From positions 1 through 9,552 of the forward strand of contig CAZMVU010000191.1 of NCBI GenBank assembly GCA_964569295.1: a stretch of 9,552 bases of DNA, written 5' to 3'. Positions 1-6,210 of the stretch are shown here, piece by piece. How positions within the stretch are numbered: the first letter of the stretch is position 1; every line of letters starts with the position of its first letter. Source of the stretch: CAZMVU01 sp964569295. GTDB lineage: Bacteria > Hydrogenedentota > Hydrogenedentia > Hydrogenedentales > JAGMZX01. The notes beneath the pieces are model-generated. The model did not search any database, was not told the DNA's origin, and saw only the letters and a program-made list of their open reading frames with translations. A program made the translations under genes and the position numbers.

Positions 1-54
1 AGCAGGTGACTCATAATCACTTGGCCGGAGGTTCGAGTCCTCCAGGGCCCACCA
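1..54 (+). tRNA. tRNA-Met (CAT), 3' portion; integration site
   Basis: This is the 3' two-thirds of a tRNA gene cut by the left window edge. The anticodon stem is 5-9 paired with 17-21 (one G-T wobble). The anticodon loop at 10-16 is CTCATAA, giving anticodon CAT. The variable loop is 22-26, the T stem is 27-31 with 39-43, and the T loop is TTCGAGT. The 3' acceptor strand is 44-50, followed by discriminator A51 and an encoded CCA at 52-54. The CTCATAA loop is typical of elongator tRNA-Met; a CAT-anticodon tRNA-Ile cannot be excluded without the 5' half. The functional gene sits on the left flank and its 3' half is the attachment core of the element. Confidence 0.92.
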
Positions 55-1671
55 CTCCTTGCCTTCCTCTTTCACCCTTTGTTTACGCGGATACCCGCAT
101 GAACAGGGGCTATTATTGGCCTCTACTTTTTGAACAGTACCGTTGTTCTCGTTTCCTGCTTTGTTGCTATGCGTTGCAGGAAAATGCGCCTTAAAGCGAG
201 TCTCAGGGGTAAGAAATGGGGTAAGTGGAGAATCGCCATTTTCGGCCACCTGTGCGGCCTGTTCTTGAGCATCTGCCGTGGGTTCGGGTGTGGCATCTAC
301 GGCGCCGTGCAGGTCGAGCAGGGCAGCATCGGTATAAACCACGCTCGTAAGCCTCGGGTCGCTGTGCCGCATGAGGTGTTGCGCCGTGGTCAGGGGTACG
401 CCACCCTGGGCCAGCATCGAAGCGAACGTTACCCGCAAGCTGTGCAGGTCGAGCACACGGCCTCGGGCGTCATGCTTCGGGATACCCGCCGCTTCAAGGT
501 CACGGTCGAGCACCTTCGTGCTTGCCGGGGCGTTCGGGAACACCACCGCATCATGGGCCAGGTCCGCCGGGATAGTGCGTTTCGCCTTCAGGGCGGCCTC
601 ACGTTGCCATACCCGCCGGTCATCGAGGTATAAGCCCAGCCGCTCGGCAAGAGCCGTTCTCAGGGGCAGCACGCCACCTTTGCGGTTCTTCGTGGTCTCG
701 GGCCGCAGTCGAATGCACGGGCGGGCCGTTGTAAGGTCGATGTCGCCCACCTGTAGCTTGCGGGCCTCACCTGCTCGTAAGCCCGTGAATGCGAGCACTT
801 CATAGAACAGCCTGCGTTCCCGGCCCAAGCGCCGCGCCTGCTCTATGGTGTGGTCTTTCACATTTTCACGGGGCTTGCCTTCGTTCGGGCCATAGCCGAT
901 AACGCTTGCATCCTGTATGGGGCGTTCCTGTGCGGCATCGAGCAGCCGGGCAAGTTCATCATTGGTGAAAGCCCGCCGCTCATGCCGCCGGTCAAGGGAA
1001 GCATTTTCCTTGTGCATCCCGGCCAAGGGGTTCGAGGTAAGGCGCCCTTCGCGTACAAGCCATCGGCAGAACGTCGTAGCGGCCACGGCATACAGGTTTC
1101 GGCATCGCGTGCCCACAAGCACATGCTCCGTTTCGCCGCCATCGCCCTTCACGGGTTGCGTTATACCGGGCAACCACTTTTCCACGCGCCCACGGTCGAG
1201 GTCTCGCAACCACTTGAACCGGCACTCTGTCGCCATGCGCGTTACCCGCTGTATAGACTGGCGCACATGCTCAGCCGTGCGGCCATGCGCTTTCATGCTT
1301 GCTTCCCATGCCTTGATATGCTGCTCTAGGGGCACATGCGCATGGTCTGCCGCCGTGGCCTCGGCTGTCGTTTCGAGTCCGGCACGTTGCCGCTCGGCCC
1401 GCTGCTCAAGTTCCCGTAGCTTGGCCAGGGCCGCGCCCTTGTCCTTACAGCGGGTTGATTGCTCGTGCAGTTCATCATGAGGCCCACGCCATCGCGCGAT
1501 CCAGGTCGAGCCGGTAATCGTTACCCGCGTACCGTCGGCATTCAGCTTGCCAGAGCACTTCCTACCCGCAGCATCGCGCCAGGTCGCCCACCGCGCACCA
1601 TCTTTGCGCTTCGTGATAACGGCACCCTCGGGCAGCGCCATTGTGTACTTGGATTTCTTCAGGCTACCCAT
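1..1671 (-). CDS. int: Tyrosine recombinase/integrase, reads out of window through attL
   Basis: This is the integrase expected to cut and join DNA at the tRNA core. It starts at ATG 1671 (a GAAGGGAA ribosome site lies just upstream) and stays open to the left window edge, at least 557 codons, so the C-terminus is not seen. The N-terminal half is a DNA-binding region with an SAM-like core domain. The catalytic domain shows the full set: R299 in TGLRAGE, K328/K331 in TTKNRKGG, H410 and R413 in LDLHSLRVTF, H436 in LMRHSDPRLT and the nucleophile Y446 in VVYTD. A proline- and polar-rich tail follows. From about 55 down to 8 the frame is the antisense of the tRNA (peptide ALEDSNLRPSDYES), so the gene overlaps the attachment core. 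In the excised circle the same frame would continue into 9497-9299 and end after 620 residues. It overlaps the upstream regulator by 8 bases, which suggests translational coupling. Confidence 0.93.
   Translation of the reverse strand, partial: MGSLKKSKYTMALPEGAVITKRKDGARWATWRDAAGRKCSGKLNADGTRVTITGSTWIARWRGPHDELHEQSTRCKDKGAALAKLRELEQRAERQRAGLETTAEATAADHAHVPLEQHIKAWEASMKAHGRTAEHVRQSIQRVTRMATECRFKWLRDLDRGRVEKWLPGITQPVKGDGGETEHVLVGTRCRNLYAVAATTFCRWLVREGRLTSNPLAGMHKENASLDRRHERRAFTNDELARLLDAAQERPIQDASVIGYGPNEGKPRENVKDHTIEQARRLGRERRLFYEVLAFTGLRAGEARKLQVGDIDLTTARPCIRLRPETTKNRKGGVLPLRTALAERLGLYLDDRRVWQREAALKAKRTIPADLAHDAVVFPNAPASTKVLDRDLEAAGIPKHDARGRVLDLHSLRVTFASMLAQGGVPLTTAQHLMRHSDPRLTSVVYTDAALLDLHGAVDATPEPTADAQEQAAQVAENGDSPLTPFLTPETRFKAHFPATHSNKAGNENNGTVQKVEANNSPCSCGYPRKQRVKEEGKEWWALEDSNLRPSDYESPA
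8..55. repeat. attL: attL core direct repeat (48 bp)
   Basis: Positions 8-55 are identical to 9498-9545. The match stops at both sides (position 7 is t against a at 9497; position 56 is t against g at 9546). The repeat covers the tRNA 3' half from the last two bases of the 5' anticodon stem to just past CCA. This is the expected footprint of a tyrosine integrase acting at a tRNA gene. Confidence 0.95.
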
Positions 1672-1852
1672 GGGTTTTCCCTTCCCGGAATGGCGCAAGA
1701 AGCACGTCGGTAATCGTGCAGTTCCGCCGCTGTGCCTCGACTCGAATGCGCTTCATTTCCCCAGCCGTGAGCCGGAGTTCTACGCGCTCACGCCGGGCCA
1801 CATCATCGGGCAGCTTGGGCCGTCCTGATTTCTTGCGTTGTTCGTGTCTCAT
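1664..1852 (-). CDS. Small ribbon-helix-helix (CopG/Arc-like) regulator
   Basis: With the start at ATG 1852 this encodes 62 residues, beginning MRHEQRKKSGRPKLP. The segment RVELRLTAGEMKRIRVEAQR followed by NCTITDVL fits a ribbon-helix-helix fold: a short strand with alternating polar residues, then two helices. Such proteins are typically autoregulatory DNA-binding repressors. An in-frame ATG at 1915 with an AGGGG ribosome site would give 83 residues, but a strong promoter (1859-1887) lies inside that extension, and transcription from it would begin about at ATG 1852, implying a leaderless message. The stop overlaps the integrase start by 8 bases, so it may control integrase expression. Fold assignment is by pattern only; the start is undecided. 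Confidence 0.7.
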   Translation of the reverse strand: MRHEQRKKSGRPKLPDDVARRERVELRLTAGEMKRIRVEAQRRNCTITDVLLAPFREGKTHG

Positions 1853-1858
1853 GGGTTC

Positions 1859-1887
1859 ATTGTATACCTGTTTGTACATGAAGTCAA
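1859..1887 (-). promoter_or_regulatory. Sigma-70-type promoter for regulator-integrase operon
   Basis: On the minus strand TTGACT (1887-1882) and TACAAT (1864-1859) are separated by exactly 17 bases, a near-consensus sigma-70 promoter. A dyad TGTA-N10-TACA (1861-1878) lies in the spacer and the -10, a suitable operator for the adjacent ribbon-helix-helix protein. The predicted start of transcription falls at about 1852, the ATG of the short form of that protein. Confidence 0.7.
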
Positions 1888-2560
1888 GCCCTTTCTTTCG
1901 GTTCGGTTCCGCCATAGTCTACCCCTACCCGCTGGCCGGTCGGCCCGCACAAGCCATTCTCGAAGGTGATTTCATGACGTACGTCCATATCGTGCTGGCA
2001 TAGGCGCGCGGCGGGTTTTGCCCATTTCTGCACATCTTCCGTTTTGGGCAAAACCCTATCTACCGTCTGCCGTGGCACCCCCACGGCCTCGGCGATTTCT
2101 TCCTGAGTCCAGCACGCAAGCCATAGGTCGAAGTCCGTCTCGTGCCGCGCGGCGGGTTTTGACGGATTCTGCAAGGTTTCCGATTTCGTCAAAACTGCAT
2201 CAATGCTCGTGGCCCGCCCCGGGTTTGTTGCATTCTGGCAAGTTTTCCGATTTGCAAAAAAGCCACTTCAATGCTCGTGCCGCGCAGCGGGGGTTTTATC
2301 GGAATCGGAAAGGTTGCCGTTTGGAATACTTTTCGCCACTTCAGCTTGCGAACACCCCACGGCCTCGGCGATCTCGTGCCGCGCGGCGGGTTTCTGGTTA
2401 TTTTGCAAGTCTTCCAATTTACCAGAAACACGTAGCGCCTTATCAGTAGGGTCACCCCCACGGCCTGCGCATCTTCCTGTGCGGCGGGTTTGTCAATTCT
2501 TGGCAAGGCTTCCAAAAATTGACAAACTGCCTGCTTGGTCACCCCCACGGCCTGCGCCAT
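1884..2560 (-). pseudogene. Broken array of helix-turn-helix repeats with hairpins (ParB-like relic)
   Basis: Read on the minus strand from ATG 2560, this stretch encodes about six copies of a 25-40 residue unit of the form (A/E)-x-AVGV-x4-V-x3-L-x-n-KPAARHE. The first unit begins MAQAVGVTKQAVCQFLEALP. The units are in different frames: unit 1 in the frame of 2560; units 2-3 in a second frame ending at a TGA (2270-2268); unit 4 in the third frame; units 5-6 back in the second frame, ending at 1884. The last unit contains DFDLWLACWTQEEIAEAVGV, like HTH segments in phage-type ParB-like/DNA-modification proteins. Simple reading gives ORFs 2560-2189 and 2192-1884 (TTG start), neither covering the array. 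Either the gene decayed by recombination between repeats, or the DNA/RNA repeats rather than the protein are what is kept. Confidence 0.6.
2013..2527 (-). repeat. Hairpin array: variable complementary stems, conserved loop
   Basis: Five hairpins lie at 2013-2056 (12-bp arms GGGTTTTGCCCA/TGGGCAAAACCC), 2156-2195 (9-bp arms GTTTTGACG/CGTCAAAAC), 2224-2261 (9-bp arms, one mismatch), 2390-2429 (9-bp arms GTTTCTGGT/ACCAGAAAC) and 2488-2527 (11-bp arms GTTTGTCAATT/AATTGACAAAC). Stem sequences differ between units but stay self-complementary. The loops of 18-22 bases share GGAARMCTTGCM on the minus strand (GGAAGATGTGCA in the last). Each 3' arm is followed by a shared block around CCGCCGCGCGGCACGAG. 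A sixth unit at about 2290-2340 keeps related sequence but no clear stem. Confidence 0.8.
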
Positions 2561-2606
2561 TGGTTTTTCCTTTCAAGCGAAAAATTTCGTGTCCTCTTAG
2601 AGTGAG

Positions 2607-2664
2607 GCAGTGCCGAAAGTGCCAAAAGGGGGGTAAAAGGGCCTTTCGGCACTTTTGGCACTGC
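2607..2664. repeat. Large imperfect inverted repeat with iteron-like GTGCC(A/G)AAA motifs
   Basis: Arms 2607-2627 and 2644-2664 (21 bases each) are complementary at 19 of 21 positions around a 16-base centre. Each arm holds two GTGCC(A/G)AAA motifs in tandem. The dyad lies in the gap after the stop of the TOPRIM/DUF3987 replication gene and before the HTH-repeat array. Position next to a replication gene and tandem short repeats suit a replication origin or an initiator binding site. A transcription-level hairpin is the alternative. A 19-base part (2643-2661) is identical to 9246-9264 in the right-end leader. Confidence 0.65.
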
Positions 2665-2688
2665 GTTGGAGTAGGTATCCATGAAAAT

Positions 2689-4974
2689 TTACTCATCGCC
2701 CCACAGGTCATCCCAGTCATCCGGTTCGCGCACAGGCTCCGGTCTTGATGTGTCATCGCTTGCCGCCGGGGGCGATACCGGGGCCTGCTCAGGGGCAGCC
2801 GCCGGGGCCTGCTCGGGTTCCGGTTCCGGTTCCATCGCCGGGGCCTCGGGGGCCTGCCCCAGCGCCTCGGGGTTCACATGCCATACCGCCGTGGGCCTGC
2901 CACCTGTGTCCTGTCGTTCCCGGGCCAGGTAGCCATGAAGTTCGAGTACCTTCAGCGCGCCATCGGCCTTCTTGTCTTGGAGTCCCGCCCAGTGCTTCCT
3001 CTTCAAGTCGCGGGCCGTGAACGGCGCCTCAAGCTCGCCCTTTTCGAGCCGTTGCCAGAGCAGCCGGGCCGCGTAGGTATCGGCATCGAGGGCCGTGGAG
3101 TAAATCCGCCTTGCATGTGATTCGAGGTACTCGATCCAGCACAGGGCCATCTCAAGGTGTTCGTAGGCAACATGCCCGCATCGGCCATCCACGAGGTGAA
3201 AGATAAGCGCCAGGGACGGCACAAGCGAGCGATACTTGGCCAACACGGCCTCGAATGACTCGGGTTCATCGCCACTGCGCAGCCGTGCTTCGAGGTCGGC
3301 CCGCCAGGAATCGAACAAGGTCTGCGCCTCGGCATCGAACCGCAGGTAGGGCAGCGGGTCGTATTCATCGGTTTGTGCGCCGATACTCGTGCTGTCGAGG
3401 TGCGCCAGGGATTCCAGGGCAGCGTATGCCGTGTCCCGTGCGGTCTTGTCGGGCCAGCGGTCCACTTGCCGCCATGAGCCGGTCACGTCGGGCCACACGG
3501 CCACCTGGAAGCGTTGCAACAGCCCATCGGCGCCGGCGCCTTCGGAGTTTTGCGCCAGGTATGCCCGCAGCGGGCCAGGTTGAATGCTCCCAAAAACTGA
3601 CAACACGGCATGTGGAATATAGGTTGTCCCTCGGCCTATGCGGTCGCAAGTAAAACTGCCTCGGCCATCCCAGCTTTCCAAATAGAAACTACGGTCAGAC
3701 TCTCGGCCTTCGCGCTCAAGACTGCGCAGCCAGCCGGTCAACTCATCGCGCCACACGAGCAACCCGTTCGGGTTTGCCTGCAAGAGTTCGCCCAACTTCT
3801 CTATCGTAGAATCCTGTGTGCTGTACCGCCGCAGCACGGGTTCTTCATCGCCGGTATCGAGTTTTTCGAGCACGGCCCTTGCCGCGCCTTCATCGCCAGC
3901 CGTGATCAACTTGTCCACCTGTTTCTTGGCGGCCTTGCGCCTGGAATCGCTCAGCACCTTCGTGGCCTCGAACGCGGCCATTTCCTGCTCGAATTGTTCG
4001 CGGGCCTGTGCTTCGAGCCGTCCAAGCGGTTTCGTGGCCTCGGCCAGGGCAGGGGATTTCAATGTGCCAGGTCGGCCAATGACTGCGCCCCACAAGTTCG
4101 GCACAACGGTCCAGTCATCGTTGCGCGTGGGGCGAATTCCCACCTGCCGCCCAATAAGGCTACCGGCCACCACTGCCGCAGCCGCCGCCGGAAAATCTAC
4201 CGGGCAGCCAATGCGTTCGCTCACGTCGAGCAGCCAGGGGCGCAGGGCCTCGGGCAGCATCTCAGCGGGCAAGGTCAGCACGTTGGGCAGGTCATTCGGT
4301 AGCGGGTTGAATGCCTCGAAGGTCATCGGGGCCTGCGCTCGCACATCGGCCACGCGCACCGGTTCGGCGATTTCCTTCGCCGTGGCGAGCAGCCCAGCGC
4401 GGAGATCGGCCACGTCCACACCCGGGGGCATAGCGTAGCCGTCCCAGTTCTCTAGTTCGGGTTGTGCTTGTAACCAGTCAACCACGTCGCCATGCTTCGG
4501 CAGGTTCGGCAGCCGGGCGATTTCCACGCGCCTTGAGCCGGGCAGCCGGGCCAGTGCGCGGGCCACGTCCTGCATGTACTTCTCGCCGGGTTCATCGGCA
4601 TCGGGGAGCAGCACGAGGTGCTCGAAGTCGGCCAGGGGTTGCCAGTCCGCCTTGAATACCGCGTTGCTGCCGCCCATCGAGGTCATCCCAGGCATCCCGA
4701 GGGCGTGCAGCGCCGCCGCGCATTTCTCGCCTTCGCACACGAACACGCGGGATTGCCTGTCGCCGGGTAAGGTGTTGAGTCCAAACAGCGGCCTCAGGGC
4801 ATCGGGTGCGCCCATGCGCCAGCCGCCGCCGTCGAGGGTGAAGGGGATCACCTGCTTCGAGCCGTCGCCGTCGTATCTGCCCACCATCGCCACCGGTTCG
4901 CCGTCGCTGTCGAGGTAGCGCCAGCTTGCCGTGAGCCGGGCGTTCTGGTACGATTCAGGTATCGAGTTTCGCAT
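2689..4974 (-). CDS. TOPRIM-DUF3987 primase-helicase, element replication protein
   Basis: This 761-residue protein probably drives replication of the excised element. The N-terminal third carries a TOPRIM domain: VFVCEGEKCAAAL at 77-89 (acidic EGE) and LLPDADEPG at 122-130 (DxD pair). A central P-loop domain of the DUF3987 type follows, with Walker A GRPGTLKS at 300-307 and Walker B LLVWRDEL at 405-412. A probable winged-helix segment (ARDLKRKHWAGLQDKKADGA) lies near residue 660, then a Pro-Glu-Ala-rich acidic tail. ATG 4974 is chosen over the longer frame start at 5139 because it has GAAGGAAA just upstream and the extension overlaps the preceding gene. It lies 46 bases after the CHC2 zinc-finger gene, so primase parts that are fused in other systems are split here over two adjacent genes. 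The catalytic polymerase domain of a primase is not apparent. Confidence 0.88.
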   Translation of the reverse strand: MRNSIPESYQNARLTASWRYLDSDGEPVAMVGRYDGDGSKQVIPFTLDGGGWRMGAPDALRPLFGLNTLPGDRQSRVFVCEGEKCAAALHALGMPGMTSMGGSNAVFKADWQPLADFEHLVLLPDADEPGEKYMQDVARALARLPGSRRVEIARLPNLPKHGDVVDWLQAQPELENWDGYAMPPGVDVADLRAGLLATAKEIAEPVRVADVRAQAPMTFEAFNPLPNDLPNVLTLPAEMLPEALRPWLLDVSERIGCPVDFPAAAAAVVAGSLIGRQVGIRPTRNDDWTVVPNLWGAVIGRPGTLKSPALAEATKPLGRLEAQAREQFEQEMAAFEATKVLSDSRRKAAKKQVDKLITAGDEGAARAVLEKLDTGDEEPVLRRYSTQDSTIEKLGELLQANPNGLLVWRDELTGWLRSLEREGRESDRSFYLESWDGRGSFTCDRIGRGTTYIPHAVLSVFGSIQPGPLRAYLAQNSEGAGADGLLQRFQVAVWPDVTGSWRQVDRWPDKTARDTAYAALESLAHLDSTSIGAQTDEYDPLPYLRFDAEAQTLFDSWRADLEARLRSGDEPESFEAVLAKYRSLVPSLALIFHLVDGRCGHVAYEHLEMALCWIEYLESHARRIYSTALDADTYAARLLWQRLEKGELEAPFTARDLKRKHWAGLQDKKADGALKVLELHGYLARERQDTGGRPTAVWHVNPEALGQAPEAPAMEPEPEPEQAPAAAPEQAPVSPPAASDDTSRPEPVREPDDWDDLWGDE

Positions 4975-5020
4975 ATACTTTTCCTTCGGGCCGGAGCACA
5001 CACCCCGGCCCTCGTTGTGT

Positions 5021-5308
5021 CTATGTGTGCTGCTCTTCGAGGTAGTCCAGCGCCTCGGGGAAGTCGAGACCATAGCGGGCCTGCACGAAATGAAGCACGT
5101 CACCGCCCGATGCGCCACACGAGAAGCACCGGTATGCACCGCTATCGAGGTTCAGACGGAAGTTGCCTGTGTGCTCGTCAGGGTGAAAGGGACACAAGCC
5201 GCCATCGCACCACCCGGTTTCCCGTCGATGTGTCGGCATCGCGGGCAGTTCAGCCCGGTAGAAGTCGAACGGGTGAATCTGTGCTTTGAGTTCCTGCGCG
5301 TTTGTCAT
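5021..5308 (-). CDS. CHC2-type zinc-finger primase protein, stand-alone
   Basis: This 95-residue protein is essentially only the zinc-binding domain of a DnaG-like primase. It shows CPFHPDE (C39, H42), a 'GNFRLNLDSGAYRCFSCG' strand region (C61, C64) and ASGGDVLHFVQ, the standard CHC2 order. It would recognise template DNA for the TOPRIM/DUF3987 protein encoded next downstream. ATG 5308 is chosen because AAGGAG stands six bases upstream; the frame is open further upstream but overlaps the preceding gene. The gap to the previous gene is 14 bases, so they are very likely co-transcribed. Confidence 0.88.
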   Translation of the reverse strand: MTNAQELKAQIHPFDFYRAELPAMPTHRRETGWCDGGLCPFHPDEHTGNFRLNLDSGAYRCFSCGASGGDVLHFVQARYGLDFPEALDYLEEQHT

Positions 5309-5322
5309 GGTGTACTCCTTGG

Positions 5323-5796
5323 CTAGAAGGGGAGCCAACCCCTGCTCGTGGTTGGGGTGCATTGAAGCGCGCTCAGCCGCACATGGTCTGCACGGTGATC
5401 GCCGTAGCCGCAGAGCATGAGAACGGCCCACTGGCCCGGCGCACTCACGGGGTGCGTGCCTTCCCACGTCCAGCCCGACGAATCACCAACCCAGCGCAGC
5501 ACGCAATCCGCAATTTGGTAGCGCCGCGCGTCAGTTTGCCAGCCGTCCGCCGCGCGGGTATGAATCTGGTAAGAACCGTCTGGCGCGGTCGATGACGGCC
5601 AGCCGATGAGATCGAAGAGTTCCCGCACCGTGAGGTGCGGGACCCCGGCAATCGCCGTCAATGCCTGTCGCTCTAGCTCGACAAATTCCTCGCCACCGCC
5701 CCAGAAACCCTGGTCAAGCAGAACCTGAGCATCGCGCGGAGTGATCGAGGCACAATCCAGCGCCCGATATGCGGTCTGAATGTTTCGCTCAGTCAT
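5323..5796 (-). CDS. Hypothetical protein, 157 aa
   Basis: I do not recognise this protein. ATG 5796 follows GGAGGG by eight bases and overlaps the stop of the AlpA-like gene in an ATGA junction, so it is probably translationally coupled. The N-terminal half is helical (MTERNIQTAYRALDC, EEFVELERQALTAI). The middle and C-terminal parts are rich in Trp, Gly and aromatic residues (GWTWEG, QWAVLMLCGYG), suggesting a small globular domain. There is no signal peptide or membrane segment. Its position between the regulator and the primase parts suggests a replication or copy-control role, which is inference only. Confidence 0.75.
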   Translation of the reverse strand: MTERNIQTAYRALDCASITPRDAQVLLDQGFWGGGEEFVELERQALTAIAGVPHLTVRELFDLIGWPSSTAPDGSYQIHTRAADGWQTDARRYQIADCVLRWVGDSSGWTWEGTHPVSAPGQWAVLMLCGYGDHRADHVRLSALQCTPTTSRGWLPF

Positions 5797-6008
5797 CGCG
5801 ATACCCTCCGCTTGCTCAAGTCCGGGCAGCCGTCATCAACCCATGCGTCAATGGCGTCAATGTCCCACTTAACTAGCTTGCCAAGACGCACAGGGGCGGG
5901 CAGCCGCCCCGAGTCGCGCCACTGCCAGATCGTCCGGGGCGATACATCGAGCACCCGGGCCACTTCGCCCACGCTCAGCAATCGCCGTTCAAAGGTTTGC
6001 TTTTCCAT
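5793..6008 (-). CDS. AlpA/MerR-like helix-turn-helix regulator or excisionase
   Basis: This 71-residue protein has the sequence pattern of AlpA-type small DNA-binding proteins. LLSVGEVARVLDVSPRTIWQ at 10-29 is the helix-turn-helix, WRDSGRLPAPVRLGKLVKW at 30-48 is the wing, and DIDAIDAWV closes the domain. Family members act as excisionases (recombination directionality factors) or as activators of early genes. It is the first gene of the replication block and overlaps the next gene by four bases. ATG 6008 is chosen because the extension to 6047 is unlike the family. Its ribosome site GGAG lies in the loop of a short dyad (6012-6027). Excision and regulatory roles cannot be told apart from sequence. 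Confidence 0.83.
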   Translation of the reverse strand: MEKQTFERRLLSVGEVARVLDVSPRTIWQWRDSGRLPAPVRLGKLVKWDIDAIDAWVDDGCPDLSKRRVSR

Positions 6009-6210
6009 CGCACATAGACTCCTATGTTTTGCCCTTGCGTACCACACGCAGGACGTAGGTTAAGTCTACGGGTGTTCTCGGATGGAAAAATGGTTTGCTC
6101 GGAATCTTTTTCAGCCCAAGGCGGGGATAGGTAGGTATGGCGTGTGTTTATAGGGGCTTGCAGAGGTGTGCAGTTTGCCTCGGAAAAATAGGCAGGGGTT
6201 GACAGGGGTA
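6009..6210. promoter_or_regulatory. 202-bp intergenic control region before the replication block
   Basis: This gap separates the 212-aa gene from the AlpA-like gene. It contains a dyad ACATAG-GAGT-CTATGT at 6012-6027 over the ribosome site, a short dyad CGTAG-N7-CTACG nearby (about 6055-6071), and an 8-bp inverted repeat cctcggaa/ttccgagg at 6179-6186 and 6215-6222 that spans the stop codon of the 212-aa gene. The dyads are candidate operators for the AlpA-like protein. I see no consensus sigma-70 promoter on the minus strand, although TATAAA occurs in the middle. No gene is seen in it. Confidence 0.45.

Noticed and set aside
2013..2527. CRISPR-like array
   Set aside because: Units are of uneven length (roughly 70-130 bases), the repeats are degenerate, the variable parts are self-complementary stems rather than foreign spacers, and no cas gene is present.
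3610..4302. Plus-strand 230-aa ORF opposite the replication gene, and other long plus-strand ORFs (for example 8014-8769, 371-805, 917-1480)
   Set aside because: They lie antisense to well-supported minus-strand genes, show Arg/Ser/Ala-rich low-complexity translations typical of high-GC shadows, and have no recognisable motifs.
4975..5139. Longer N-terminus (816 aa) of the TOPRIM/DUF3987 protein
   Set aside because: The extension overlaps the CHC2 gene out of frame, has no family-like sequence, and ATG 4974 has a good ribosome site.
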